The notes: generated from the sequence alone by a model not told the origin. Positions 54,701 through 62,152 are shown, numbered from the stretch's first letter. The stretch is 64,000 nucleotides of DNA from Pedobacter heparinus DSM 2366 (GCF_000023825.1 NC_013061.1:2976001-3040000), one strand, 5' to 3'. Translations and numbers: made by a program.

Positions 54701-57162
54701 ATAGTACTACCAGCAGCCAAATTAGACGTCAATTCGGCACTCTGACCAATACAAATCGCCTTATCAGCAACTTCAATATCTGAAGCAATAGCCCTGGAAC
54801 CTACCGTTAGTACTACCGTTTTTGTTGACCGTTGAGTTCCTAAAGTATTTATTGTAAAAGTAAATATGCCAGAAGCGGTTGGTGTACCTGTAATTGTCAA
54901 TTTACCTCCTGTTATATTTTTAACCAGCCCGGCTGGCAATGCAGGCAGGATTTGAACATCTGTTCCACCTGCTTCAAGAACATACTCAATCGGCACAATT
55001 GATGAATTTACACATACGAGCTGAGCATGGGCCGTATTGTATTTTATATTGTTACAAACCTCATTGGCAGTACCATTTAAACATTCATCGTGTGGATTAG
55101 TAGGTGCCTTATCAAATATAATATTGGTTGCATCTGGGTCCGTAACATCCTTCGGTCTCATTATACTTGCATCGACAAGAATATCATTTCCCGAAATACC
55201 AGCACCAATAGTTCCGTTAATTGTATAAGTAACTATACAGCCATTAGCCAAATCCAGCATAGAACTAAATCCCGTTGCATCTAGCACAGCATTACTTTCT
55301 GCACCCGTTGCCCCAGTAAAAGAACTACTTATGCCGTTAGCATTGACGGTAAAGCCAGTAGGTACATTAAAATGAAACGCTGCTCCTGTCACATCACTTA
55401 CACCGGCATTTTTAACCTTCACTGCATAAGTAACCTGAGTACCTGCAGCTGTAGAAGTATAAGTTGGTATTACACTCACCACCTGCAGCTCTGCAACTTT
55501 AACATTCACATTTAAGGGCTGGGCTTCTTCCTTACTAAGGATATAAGCATAAGTATCCATAGCCTTTTCATTACCATAGCTATTTGTTCCGGCACCACTA
55601 TTTCCAGAGCCACTGCTCCCGCTATAGCTTCCCCATTTATGTCCATTCGAATTACTTGAGATTCCATTAATTACATTTACCTGTGGATTAGAAACCTCAC
55701 CAGCCTTACCTCCGGTAATATCGCTGTCATCCCAATATACCCTATCACTATACACACTTTCGTCAATAATATTAGGCGTTGGATTTACAGGATAAAACGC
55801 TGAGTTTTCAGTCAATTCAATAATAATGCCCTTTGGGTTTATCTCCATATCTATAAATGGAAAATGTACCTCCGCTGATGCCAGTCTAACTCTTACTTCA
55901 GGAACAACCAAACCTCCTGGAACTAAATTACCTAAGCCATCTTTTCCATCCCATTTTATCGTATTCACACCATTGGCAGCAGCACCATTGAGCACCCTGT
56001 CTTTACCAGCGCCAAGTGGTATAGTGATCCGGTATGAACCTGCAACATTTGTTTTAAAGATTATTGTTCCTCCTTTTTGACTGGCCTGCCCAACAGTCCC
56101 TTCAGAACCTACAAAATCGATATTCGAAACAACCGGAACAGTTGGTTCATTTTTTAGCCAGGTAGTCGTAGAAGTAGTTCCATCTATTGCAACCTTAGCG
56201 GAAACCGGCAGATCAGGAGAAGGAGGGCCATAAAACAGTTTATGAGTAACCAGGTTTTTTGTCAAATCATCAACAGCCCTTGGATCATGTACAGCATTGG
56301 CAATTACAGTCTCGTCTGTTGTATTCAGACTTTTATAAAGTGGATTCCCCGTAGCATCTACAAATCCTTTATTATTCGAAAAAAAAGTAAAGCCCAAGCC
56401 GTTATTACCGTTATTTTTTACACGGTAAGCCCTTCCGTCTTTAGTTAAAACATAATTTATCCCATTATAGGCCTTATTCGAATCATCAAAATTCTGGGAC
56501 AACTTTAAATTCAGAACATTTGTATACACCCTACCCCTCAGCCATTTATCTTTGACAGCATTACAAACTGAAACATCCCAGGCAGAAATAAGGGGGGTAT
56601 TATTACTTTGACTCCAAGTACCATCTGCGAAAACGTCTGAGGCGGTAGGGCTATTTGTATCTACTTTATTACCTGTTGGTATAAATTCAATTTTCCAAAC
56701 ACCCTCATCATTACCCACCTGAAAAGAATAAGGTAAATAGCGATTATTCCCAGCACCTTCTCCTGGAAAACGTGGCCCAGCTAATTCTTCGGTTCTACTG
56801 GAAATTTTACCCACCGTGCTTCCAACAGTAGTCATTGTCTGTACCCCTGATGGGGAAGTGATAATAATTATCCCATTACCAACTCCCTGTGCACTGGATG
56901 CCACCGCTATATATTCATTTTTAACAGCGTAAACATAATGCGTTCCAAGGGTTCTGAAAGGGAAAGCTACTGAAGTACTAATAATTCCGAGTGCAGCATT
57001 GGAATATAAAAATGCACGATTACCCGATGCCCCAACCGGATATAAATCTTTACTCCCCTCTGCCAGTACATTCGATAAATTAAATAATGAGCATAATAGA
57101 AAAACCAGACAGCATATACCTCTGTAACAGGAGAGCACATTAGATCTGAGCGTATTCAGCAT
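45781..57162 (-). CDS. Giant T9SS-secreted repeat adhesin (3793 aa)
   Basis: Signal peptide about 1-35. Residues about 36-870 hold beta-rich N-terminal and Ig-like domains. Residues about 875-3114 are 28 near-identical 80-residue Ig-like units, each with two Cys (TTFCVGGSV and GNSCSSPAS), then two diverged units (about 3115-3274). A DUF11-like domain follows (about 3381-3600: SISKTADKNVVATVGDKINYTI), a cadherin-like/bacterial Ig part (about 3618-3710), and the T9SS type B ('gliding motility-associated') C-terminal domain (about 3712-3793: TFTPNGDGKNDTFLI, YNRWGDEVYKNNNYKNEWDG). It should be exported through T9SS and displayed on the surface, for gliding, adhesion or biofilm. The partner PorP/SprF gene is 14 bp downstream. 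Upstream is a very AT-rich region. Confidence 0.93.
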   Translation of the reverse strand: MLNTLRSNVLSCYRGICCLVFLLCSLFNLSNVLAEGSKDLYPVGASGNRAFLYSNAALGIISTSVAFPFRTLGTHYVYAVKNEYIAVASSAQGVGNGIIIITSPSGVQTMTTVGSTVGKISSRTEELAGPRFPGEGAGNNRYLPYSFQVGNDEGVWKIEFIPTGNKVDTNSPTASDVFADGTWSQSNNTPLISAWDVSVCNAVKDKWLRGRVYTNVLNLKLSQNFDDSNKAYNGINYVLTKDGRAYRVKNNGNNGLGFTFFSNNKGFVDATGNPLYKSLNTTDETVIANAVHDPRAVDDLTKNLVTHKLFYGPPSPDLPVSAKVAIDGTTSTTTWLKNEPTVPVVSNIDFVGSEGTVGQASQKGGTIIFKTNVAGSYRITIPLGAGKDRVLNGAAANGVNTIKWDGKDGLGNLVPGGLVVPEVRVRLASAEVHFPFIDMEINPKGIIIELTENSAFYPVNPTPNIIDESVYSDRVYWDDSDITGGKAGEVSNPQVNVINGISSNSNGHKWGSYSGSSGSGNSGAGTNSYGNEKAMDTYAYILSKEEAQPLNVNVKVAELQVVSVIPTYTSTAAGTQVTYAVKVKNAGVSDVTGAAFHFNVPTGFTVNANGISSSFTGATGAESNAVLDATGFSSMLDLANGCIVTYTINGTIGAGISGNDILVDASIMRPKDVTDPDATNIIFDKAPTNPHDECLNGTANEVCNNIKYNTAHAQLVCVNSSIVPIEYVLEAGGTDVQILPALPAGLVKNITGGKLTITGTPTASGIFTFTINTLGTQRSTKTVVLTVGSRAIASDIEVADKAICIGQSAELTSNLAAGSTIVNPVFNWYSEAALTTLLHTGTIYTVNPTVSTTYYVTVKGDNSCENASGAGKAVTITVNPLPLQPTVTASGGTTFCVGGSVVLTSNAATSYQWYRGTTLLTGETNQTYTASESGNYTVIVTDGNSCSSPASTAVTVTVNPLPLQPTVNASAGTTFCLGGSVTLTSSVAASYQWYRGTTLLTGETNQTYTASESGNYTVIVTDGNSCSSPASTAVTVTVNPLPLQPTVTASGGTTFCVGGSVVLTSSAATSYQWYRGTTLLTGETNQTYTASESGNYTVIVTDGNFCSSPASAAVPVTVNPLPLQPTVTASGGTTFCLGGSVVLTSSAATSYQWYRGTTLLTGETNQTYTASESGNYTVVVTDGNSCSSPASAAVPVTVNPLPLQPTVTASGGTTFCVGGSVVLTSSAATSYQWYRGTTLLTGETNQTYTASESGNYTVVVTDGNSCSSPASTAVTVTVNPLPLQPTVTASGGTTFCLGGSVVLTSSAATSYQWYRGTTLLTGETNQTYTASESGNYTVIVTDGNFCSSPASAAVPVTVNPLPLQPTVTASGGTTFCVGGSVVLTSSAATSYQWYRGTTLLTGETNQTYTASESGNYTVVVTDGNSCSSPASTAVPVTVNPLPLQPTVTASGGTTFCVGGSVVLTSSAATSYQWYRGTTLLTGETNQTYTASESGNYTVVVTDGNSCSSPASTAVPVTVNPLPLQPTVTASGGTTFCLGGSVTLTSSVAASYQWYRGTTLLTGETNQTYTASESGNYTVVVTDGNSCSSPASTAVTVTVNPLPLQPTVTASGGTTFCLGGSVTLTSSAAASYQWYRGTTLLTGETNQTYTASESGNYTVIVTDGNSCSSPASAAVPVTVNPLPLQPTVTASGGTTFCVGGSVVLTSSAATSYQWYRGTTLLTGETNQTYTASESGNYTVIVTDGNSCSSPASTAVPVTVNPLPLQPTVTASGGTTFCLGGSVTLTSSVAASYQWYRGTTLLTGETNQTYTASESGNYTVVVTDGNSCSSPASTAVPVTVNPLPLQPTVTASGGTTFCLGGSVTLTSSAAASYQWYRGTTLLTGETNQTYTASESGNYTVIVTDGNSCSSPASTAVPVTVNPLPLQPTVTASAGTTFCVGGSVVLTSSAATSYQWYRGTTLLTGETNQTYTASESGNYTVIVTDGNFCSSPASAAVPVTVNPLPLQPTVTASGGTTFCVGGSVVLTSSAATSYQWYRGTTLLTGETNQTYTASESGNYTVIVTDGNSCSSPASTAVPVTVNPLPLQPTVTASGGTTFCLGGSVTLTSSVAASYQWYRGTTLLTGETNQTYTASESGNYTVIVTDGNSCSSPASTAVTVTVNPLPLQPTVTASGGTTFCLGGSVTLTSSAAASYQWYRGTTLLTGETNQTYTASESGNYTVIVTDGNSCSSPASTAVPVTVNPLPLQPTVTASGGTTFCLGGSVTLTSSAAASYQWYRGTTLLTGETNQTYTASESGNYTVVVTDGNSCSSPASAAVPVTVNLLPLQPTVTASAGTTFCLGGSVTLTSSVATSYQWYRGTTLLTGETNQTYTATVTGNYTVVVTDGNSCSSPASTAVPVTVNPLPLQPTVTASGGTTFCVGGSVVLTSSAATSYQWYRGTTLLTGETNQTYTASESGNYTVVVTDGNSCSSPASTAVPVTVNPLPLQPTVNASGGTTFCLGGSVTLTSSVAASYQWYRGTTLLTGETNQTYTASESGNYTVIVTDGNSCSSPASTAVTVTVNPLPLQPTVTASGGTTFCVGGSVVLTSSAATSYQWYRGTTLLTGETNQTYTASESGNYTVIVTDGNFCSSPASAAVPVTVNPLPLQPTVTASGGTTFCVGGSVVLTSSAATSYQWYRGTTLLTGETNQTYTASESGNYTVVVTDGNSCSSPASAAVPVTVNPLPLQPTVTASGGTTFCVGGSVVLTSSAATSYQWYRGTTLLTGETNQTYTASESGNYTVVVTDGNSCSSPASTAVTVTVNPLPLQPTVTASGGTTFCVGGSVVLTSSAATSYQWYRGTTLLTGETNQTYTASESGNYTVIVTDGNFCSSPASAAVPVTVNPLPLQPTVTASGGTTFCVGGSVVLTSSAATSYQWYRGTTLLTGETNQTYTASESGNYTVVVTDGNSCSSPASAAVPVTVNPLPLQPTVTASGGTTFCVGGSVVLTSSAATSYQWYRGTTLLTGETNQTYTASESGNYTVIVTDGNSCSSPASTVVPVTVNPLPLQPTVTASGGTTFCLGGSVTLTSSVAASYQWYRGTTLLTGETNQTYTASESGNYTVVVTDGNSCSSPASAAVPVTVNPLPLQPTVIAESNTIFCIGGSVKLTSSASTGNQWYKDGNLISGAVNKTYIATATGSYFTIVTNANGCSSLPSQAIPVTVSPYPEIPDISPAGATTFCEGGIVTLTSSSANGNQWYKNGVLMPGATGKTLDVNQIGDYTVKVTNSTGCASNLSALTKVTVNRVPKGFDDNINSLSCSQSSFSYNLQTKNVNNTLKGGNGVAASFTWTVNSTVLGAINGSGKILNATLINTSTTEQTVVYIVTPIAETGGCAGQPFKITVRVPACIDISISKTADKNVVATVGDKINYTITIKNTGDANHNNVKVNDPLLGGMLSQPTGDNGNAILEKDETWTYRGTYTVTQNDLDLNGIPTGNTGKIINTATVSSQAYPQSKSAIAEVDIHTNPSITLVKTGAMNRDFKTMTYTFNITNNGNVTLNNLVVRDPKIPQLIALKQTILAPGASTTGIAVYTITNEEKIAGTVSNTATVAGFTKTNVKVTDASGTAENNDEPTVIDITRYPIAIDDYAKTKAEEEVAVPVINNDRPALFPLNAATLEVKSQPVNGKLLVNKDGKVVYKPNKGFFGIEKFTYKVDDANGLSSNVAIVTINVAPPDLDIPNTFTPNGDGKNDTFLITGIENYDGVSLFVYNRWGDEVYKNNNYKNEWDGNGLNDGTYFYVLKLRTGNKEESKRSWVLIKR
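47341..47820 (-). repeat. Two diverged 240-bp repeat units
   Basis: Units at 47341-47580 and 47581-47820 are in the same 240-bp register as the main array but share far fewer bases. They encode FC(E/I)GG...NQWYK in place of FCVGG...YQWYRG, and look like ancestral array-edge units. Confidence 0.75.
47821..54540 (-). repeat. Array of 28 near-identical 240-bp repeats
   Basis: Exact 240-bp periodicity is visible from 47821 to 54540: the same text recurs at every 240-bp step, including silent positions. Each unit is 80 codons, so gain or loss of units keeps the frame. Two main haplotypes (CVGGSVVLTSSAATS and CLGGSVTLTSSVAAS) are mixed in mosaic order. Higher-order blocks of three and four units repeat as well (see findings). 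Confidence 0.97.
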
Positions 57163-57784
57163 AAATTTAGATATACATTTATTCCGCTTTATAAAAAACT
57201 TCTTGTCTTATGTATTCATATTCTTCCAATGGGATATTTTCCTCATTATAAAAACACATAAAATAAAATATTAATTTCTTATAAGTTTAATTTCATTTAC
57301 CTTAAGCAAAGTAATCAGAATTTAGATCATTTCTATGAAAATTTTAACTTTTTTAATAACAATCAGGCCAAAAATTTAAACAACATCAAAAAACAGCCTA
57401 AATACATTAAAAAGACATAAAATTAAATAAATTCAAAATATATGAATAAAAAAACACAAAATAAAAAAAAGAATAATAAGAAAATAATTCTACACTATGA
57501 GAAATAAAATACACATAATTTAACAAAACAATATTATACCAAATAACAAAAACAATGACGAATAAATCAAAAAACGGCGAATTTTGCTTACAACAATCAG
57601 TTTACACCCATACCACCATCAAACTAGTGACACAAAATAAACAATAAAGAAAATAAAAAATCTTAATGAAACGAGTTGTTTGACTACTATCGGCCGTACA
57701 AAAACAACCCATTATTTAGGAACGGAAACTGTTGTGACTTCTATACAGGGTTTAAAACATGTCATATATTTCGTATCTTACAAC
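57163..57784. other. Very AT-rich 622-bp divergent intergenic region
   Basis: No gene is visible. It lies between the giant adhesin (minus) and a small membrane-protein gene (plus), and the stretch 57300-57660 is extremely A/T-rich with many A-runs. It must hold the adhesin promoter, but no TAnnTTTG box in the right direction was found. An in-frame extension of the small gene into this area (from 57680) is not supported. Confidence 0.55.
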
Positions 57785-57961
57785 ATGAAAGCTAAAGAAA
57801 ATCAAACCTCAGCCCTAACCAATACCAGACGTAAGAACCCTGATGATTGGAATGCCGTGTTTTATAACAAGAAGGTGCTTTGGGGTGGGCTAAGCAGCAA
57901 AACCACCTATTATGTTTTTTTTGCAGTTCTAATCCTTGTTGCCATTATTTATTACTTATAA
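57785..57961 (+). CDS. Small membrane protein (58 aa), unknown
   Basis: 58 residues from the ATG at 57785; an upstream in-frame Met at 57680 gives 93 residues, but the preceding 35 look non-conserved. The N-terminal half is polar (MKAKENQTSALTNTRRKNPDDWNAVFYNKK) and the C-terminal 22 residues form one membrane helix (YYVFFAVLILVAIIYYL). A TATATTTC sequence close to a -7 box lies just upstream. Function not recognised; topology would be N-in with a short C-tail anchor. Confidence 0.65.
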   Translation: MKAKENQTSALTNTRRKNPDDWNAVFYNKKVLWGGLSSKTTYYVFFAVLILVAIIYYL

Positions 57962-58054
57962 CTATACGGCATTACATTACATTAATGATTTGAAAACCCT
58001 TCTGAACAATTACCCAACCTTTGGCATACTTTATCATCAGGATCAATCCAGCTG

Positions 58055-58080
58055 ATTGTATATAATATATTGTATATTTG
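58055..58080 (+). promoter_or_regulatory. Degenerate GntR operator overlapping its own -7 promoter box
   Basis: ATTGTATATAAT (58055-58066) differs by one base from the operator core ATTGTATACAAT. A further TATTGTATAT half sits next to it, and TATATTTG (58073-58080) is a -7 box (TAnnTTTG). The TTG start is 25 bp on. This suggests weak self-repression. Confidence 0.55.
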
Positions 58081-58105
58081 ACCGACCATTTAAAAAATTG
58101 CAGCG

Positions 58106-58789
58106 TTGAAAGACAAATTACAATCTGATTCGTTAGGCCAGCTGGCTGATCCTACTTATTCCAGAGTGAGAGAGAAACTTCGGGAAGATATTCTTTCGGG
58201 ATACTTTATTTCGGGTGAAAGATTAAAAATAGCAGAACTGGTAGAACGTTATAAAGTTAGCCAGATGCCTATTAGGGAAGCTTTGCAACAGCTACAAGGT
58301 GAGGGATTGTTAATTATTGAACCAAACAAAGGTGCCCATGTTAGAAAAGTGGATAAACAATTTTTAGAAAGCATCTACGAGATCAGACAATTGATTGAAG
58401 TATACCTTACCGTAAAATGTATAGAAAACTTAAAACAGAAAGACCTTAAGCTCCTAAATCAGATCCAGAAAAGTTACGAGTCCGCAGCTGCAAAAGAAGA
58501 CTATACAATCTGCTTACAATTGAACCGTCGCTTCCATTCCACCATATATGAACTGGCAAATAATAGTGAAGGACTGCAGATACTGGAAAAACACTGGCAG
58601 CTCATCAACACCTTACGACTTACTTATGGTTTCGGTTCAAGGCGAACGGCCGAAGTCATAGAAGAACACCAGGCTATCCTCCTTGCCCTGGAAAGTCGAA
58701 ACCCTGCAGCAGTTGAAACTGCAGCTTCATTACACTGTGTAAATGCTAAAGCTGATCTCCTTGCTCAAATGGGCGACAGACTTAAATAG
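58106..58789 (+). CDS. GntR-family transcriptional regulator, FCD subfamily
   Basis: 227 residues, with a TTG start at 58106: the frame is closed by a stop 15 bp upstream and no ATG fits before the DNA-binding domain. The winged helix-turn-helix lies at about 18-80 (YSRVREKLREDILSGYFISGERLKIAELVERYKVSQMPIREALQQLQGEGL is split here by motifs SQMPIREAL and EGLLIIEPNKGAHV). The FCD effector domain follows (about 90-215) with a likely metal-binding His in NRRFHSTIYEL and EEHQAIL. FCD regulators usually sense sugar acids or other carboxylates. The neighbouring operator palindromes and catabolic genes fit a local repressor. Confidence 0.92.
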   Translation: MKDKLQSDSLGQLADPTYSRVREKLREDILSGYFISGERLKIAELVERYKVSQMPIREALQQLQGEGLLIIEPNKGAHVRKVDKQFLESIYEIRQLIEVYLTVKCIENLKQKDLKLLNQIQKSYESAAAKEDYTICLQLNRRFHSTIYELANNSEGLQILEKHWQLINTLRLTYGFGSRRTAEVIEEHQAILLALESRNPAAVETAASLHCVNAKADLLAQMGDRLK

Positions 58790-58871
58790 CATTTTCATTA
58801 TTTTAAATCCAAAATATTAAATAATTGATAAATATATTACTACTTGATAATCAAAATTATAATTATTTATA

Positions 58872-58907
58872 TATATATTGTATACAATATATAATATATT
58901 ACTTTTG
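58872..58907 (+). promoter_or_regulatory. 22-bp palindromic operator plus -7 box of the catabolic operon
   Basis: A perfect 22-base palindrome (58872-58893, core ATTGTATACAAT) is followed after 6 bp by TACTTTTG (58900-58907), a TAnnTTTG box. The operator lies where RNA polymerase would bind, as expected for repression by GntR. The ATG of the first gene is 60 bp downstream. Confidence 0.75.
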
Positions 58908-58967
58908 GAAAACTATAAGAAAGCACTGACATAAACTTCAGTCATACTAACCAAAATAAATTACCTG

Positions 58968-59678
58968 ATGGACATTAAATGGATTGGACAAAGCGGCTAT
59001 ATTGTAGATGTAGACGGTATTAAGCTAGTAATTGATCCTTATCTCAGCGATTCCATTTATAAACTACAAGGATTAAAACGGATGTTTCCTATTCCCCTGG
59101 CCATTAAAGACCTGCATCCAGACTATATTTATTGTACCCACAATCACCTGGATCATTTTGATCCGCAAACTATACTCAACATCCTTAGTTACTTTCCATT
59201 GTGCAAAATTATAGGTCCCTCAAGTGTCATTGAACATGCAAATAAATTGAACATTAGTATCAGGAATACAATTTTACTTAACCAATGCGAACAATTATCA
59301 TTAGGCGAACTCAAACTTACTGCCACTCCTGCCATTCATACTGATCCTTTTTCAACGGGACTAATCGTTGAAGATAAACACCACAAGGTCTATTTCTCGG
59401 GTGATACTGAATATGTGCCAGAGCTTGCGGGCTTAATCACAAAGATATCGGATACCAAACTGGATGCACTTTTTGTTTGTATCAACGGAAAACTGGGAAA
59501 TATGAATGCAGAAAATGCGGCAGTTTTTGCACTTGCCCTTAACCCTGAAATGGTTATTCCCAACCACTATGGCATGTTTACTGAAAACACTGCAGACCCA
59601 GTGTATTTTGCAGCCCTATGTACATCGGCCGGTTTAAAGTCAAAAATAATGCAGATAAATACCAGCATAAAATTATAA
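58968..59678 (+). CDS. UlaG-like metallo-beta-lactamase-fold hydrolase
   Basis: 236 residues. The metal-binding motif THNHLDHFD is at 57-65 (His58, His60, Asp62, His63); FSGDTEYVPE and IPNHYGMF further on carry other metal residues. The UlaG-like group includes L-ascorbate 6-phosphate lactonase; a sugar-acid lactonase role is inferred from operon context. No signal peptide, so cytoplasmic. First gene of the operator-controlled operon; the dehydratase follows after 8 bp. Alternatives: another phosphodiesterase or lactonase of the MBL class. Confidence 0.85.
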   Translation: MDIKWIGQSGYIVDVDGIKLVIDPYLSDSIYKLQGLKRMFPIPLAIKDLHPDYIYCTHNHLDHFDPQTILNILSYFPLCKIIGPSSVIEHANKLNISIRNTILLNQCEQLSLGELKLTATPAIHTDPFSTGLIVEDKHHKVYFSGDTEYVPELAGLITKISDTKLDALFVCINGKLGNMNAENAAVFALALNPEMVIPNHYGMFTENTADPVYFAALCTSAGLKSKIMQINTSIKL

Positions 59679-59686
59679 ATGAACAG

Positions 59687-60853
59687 ATGAAAATCACTGA
59701 GATCAAAACCTTTATTTGCCATTCATACCGAACAAACTGGGTGTTTGTAAAAGTAATTACTGATTCGGGCCTGCATGGCGTAGGCGAGGCAACACTGGAA
59801 ATGAAAGAATTGACTGTGTTGCAGGCCGTAAATGAATTAAAAAGATATTTAATAGGAAAAGACCCTCACCAGATAGAAGCCATCTGGCACGATTGCTATC
59901 GAGATGCCTACTGGCGGGGCGGGGTTGTTTTAATGAGCGCACTGGCCGCTATAGATATGGCTTTGTGGGACATCAAAGGCAAAGACCTTGGTGTACCGGT
60001 ATACCAGTTGCTTGGAGGAAAGGTAAGAGATGCCGTACCATGTTATGCGAATGGGTGGTTTGCCCCTGCAAAAACCCCTGAAGAGTTTGCCGAAAAAGCA
60101 AAGGAGGCCGTAAAAATCGGTTTTAAAGGTTTAAAATGGGACCCATTCGGATCGGCCTATATGAACCTGACCAAAAAAGAGTTTTCTTATGCTTTGGCTT
60201 GCATTGATGCTGTTGTTAATGCTGTAGGAACAGAGATTGACATCTTAATTGAAGGGCATGGCCGTTTTAACATGCCAACTGCTATAAGGGTAGCCCATGC
60301 CCTTGAAGACTTTGACATTACCTGGTTTGAAGAACCTATTCCCCCTGATCATATGGAGGGACTGGCGCAATTAAGAAGAAAAACCAAGGTGCCTATTGCA
60401 GCCGGCGAGCGTCTTTACAGCAGATGGGATTACAGAAGTTTTCTAAACCAGGAATGCGCAGATTTTATCCAGCCTGATGTAAGTCATGCTGGTGGTATAT
60501 CAGAACTTAAAAAGATTGCTGCTATGGCCGAATGCTATTACATTCCGCTTTGTCCGCATAACCCGAGTGGCCCTGTAGCTAACGCTGCCACACTTCATAT
60601 TGCTGCATCTACACCAAATTTCCATTTCCTTGAAACGATGAGCAGTGACGTTCCTTACCGCAATAAAATAAGTACCGAAAAAGTTGAATTTATAGACGGA
60701 ATGATGCAAATTAACAACTTGCCCGGCCTTGGAATAGACATTAACGAAGAAGCAATTGTGGCTTACCCTTATGAGCCGAGGGACTTGCGACATTACAATG
60801 GGAAGTTAACCGAAATACGCCCGGAAAATGCAAAGGGCTATTTTGCAAAGTAA
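59687..60853 (+). CDS. Enolase-superfamily sugar-acid dehydratase (mandelate racemase/galactonate dehydratase-like)
   Basis: 388 residues from the ATG at 59687; the longer frame (to 59618) runs into the upstream gene. Metal ligands at the expected 26-residue spacing: Glu189 (EGHGRF), Glu215 (WFEEP) and Glu241 (AGERLYSR). The active site also has His191, Asp264 (QPDVSHAGGI) and His291 (CPHNPSGP). This is the dehydratase type that turns an aldonate into a 2-keto-3-deoxy acid; substrate (galactonate-, gluconate- or fuconate-like) cannot be chosen by sequence alone. Cytoplasmic. Second gene of the operon, 21 bp before the transporter. Confidence 0.9.
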   Translation: MKITEIKTFICHSYRTNWVFVKVITDSGLHGVGEATLEMKELTVLQAVNELKRYLIGKDPHQIEAIWHDCYRDAYWRGGVVLMSALAAIDMALWDIKGKDLGVPVYQLLGGKVRDAVPCYANGWFAPAKTPEEFAEKAKEAVKIGFKGLKWDPFGSAYMNLTKKEFSYALACIDAVVNAVGTEIDILIEGHGRFNMPTAIRVAHALEDFDITWFEEPIPPDHMEGLAQLRRKTKVPIAAGERLYSRWDYRSFLNQECADFIQPDVSHAGGISELKKIAAMAECYYIPLCPHNPSGPVANAATLHIAASTPNFHFLETMSSDVPYRNKISTEKVEFIDGMMQINNLPGLGIDINEEAIVAYPYEPRDLRHYNGKLTEIRPENAKGYFAK

Positions 60854-60874
60854 TCTTTTAAAGACAGCATCAAA

Positions 60875-62137
60875 ATGATCAGATACAGTGCCCGGAACAA
60901 CTTAAGCCTCAGGTCTTTTAACTGGGAATTGATTGTATTGCTTTGGCTGGTTTTTTTCTTTAACCAGGCCGACCGTCAGATATTTAACGTGATATTACCT
61001 CAGATTAAAGCAGCACTGAAGTTAACGGATGCAGAATTGGGGATGATTGCATCGGTATTTATCTGGGCTATAGGACTATGTGTCCCTTTAAGTGGTTATA
61101 TCGGTGATGTTTTCAGTAAGAAAAAAGTAATCATTTTTAGCCTGTTGTTGTGGAGCACCGCAACCTTTTTTACCGGCCTTAGCGCAGGCCTGGTACACCT
61201 GATCGTTTTAAGGGCAGTAGTAGGGAGCAGTGAATCTTTTTACGCCCCTGCAGCAAATGCGCTTATAGCAGAAAAATATCAGGAAAAAACTGGCCTGGCT
61301 ATGGCCATACACCAAACTGCGTTATATGCCGGGATAATCATCAGCGGATTATCTGGTGCATTGATAGCCGAAAGATTTGGCTGGAGCACCGCCTTTTATT
61401 TTTTTGGTGGGATAGGAATCATACTTTCCATCGTGCTGTTTGTCAGGTTTAAAAAAATTATTGCACCGGATACGGTACAGACAACCTATAAAGTAACATT
61501 ATTTGACGGCATCATGGGACTGTTCAGGAAAAAGACAGCGATATTACTTACGCTTGCCTTTGCCTGTATGGTATTTGTAAATGTAGGCTATTTAACCTGG
61601 TCTCCTACTTTCTTACATGAAAAGTTTAATCTCTCACTAGCAAATGCTGGTTTTTCTTCCATGTTTTACCATCATATTTTCGCTTTCCTTGGCGTATTGC
61701 TCGGAGGACGTTTTTCCGATCAGCTGGTTAAAAAAACTGCAGGTTCGAGACTCAAACTACAAGCTTTAGGCCTGTTACTAGCTTGTCCTTTTATTTATTT
61801 AATGGGCTCGGCAAATCAGCTGTTTTGGGTATATGCGGGGATGGGCTTATTTGGCTTTTTCAGGGGGATTTATGATTCTAATATTTATGCTTCTTTATTT
61901 CTGGTCATCCCCCCTACCATACGGGCCTCTGTTTCAGGGGCCATGATTATGTTTGCTTTTTTGATAGGTGCCTTTGCACCATGGATTTTAGGCATTGTAA
62001 AACCTACATTAGGGTTATCTGATGGGTTATCGGCCCTTTCCATAGTATATCTGGCTGGCAGTATCTTTATATTTATAGCGCTGAAATTTACTTTATCCAA
62101 AGAATTATATATTGCTGCACAGACCGATAAAATTTAA
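60875..62137 (+). CDS. MFS transporter, ACS/sugar-acid type
   Basis: 420 residues, predicted twelve membrane segments. The first helix region carries FNQADRQIFNVILPQI, resembling the D-R of anion:cation symporters such as hexuronate and galactonate transporters. The loop between helices 2 and 3 has GYIGDVFSKKKVI, the MFS motif. It likely imports the sugar acid into the cytoplasm by proton symport. Third gene of the operon, 15 bp before the SDR. No signal peptide beyond the first helix. Confidence 0.9.
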   Translation: MIRYSARNNLSLRSFNWELIVLLWLVFFFNQADRQIFNVILPQIKAALKLTDAELGMIASVFIWAIGLCVPLSGYIGDVFSKKKVIIFSLLLWSTATFFTGLSAGLVHLIVLRAVVGSSESFYAPAANALIAEKYQEKTGLAMAIHQTALYAGIIISGLSGALIAERFGWSTAFYFFGGIGIILSIVLFVRFKKIIAPDTVQTTYKVTLFDGIMGLFRKKTAILLTLAFACMVFVNVGYLTWSPTFLHEKFNLSLANAGFSSMFYHHIFAFLGVLLGGRFSDQLVKKTAGSRLKLQALGLLLACPFIYLMGSANQLFWVYAGMGLFGFFRGIYDSNIYASLFLVIPPTIRASVSGAMIMFAFLIGAFAPWILGIVKPTLGLSDGLSALSIVYLAGSIFIFIALKFTLSKELYIAAQTDKI

Positions 62138-62152
62138 TTAAAATATGAAGTC

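Noticed and set aside
57680..57784. N-terminal extension of the small membrane protein
   Set aside because: The extra 35 residues lack conserved features and lie in the AT-rich intergenic region; the internal Met at 57785 fits better.
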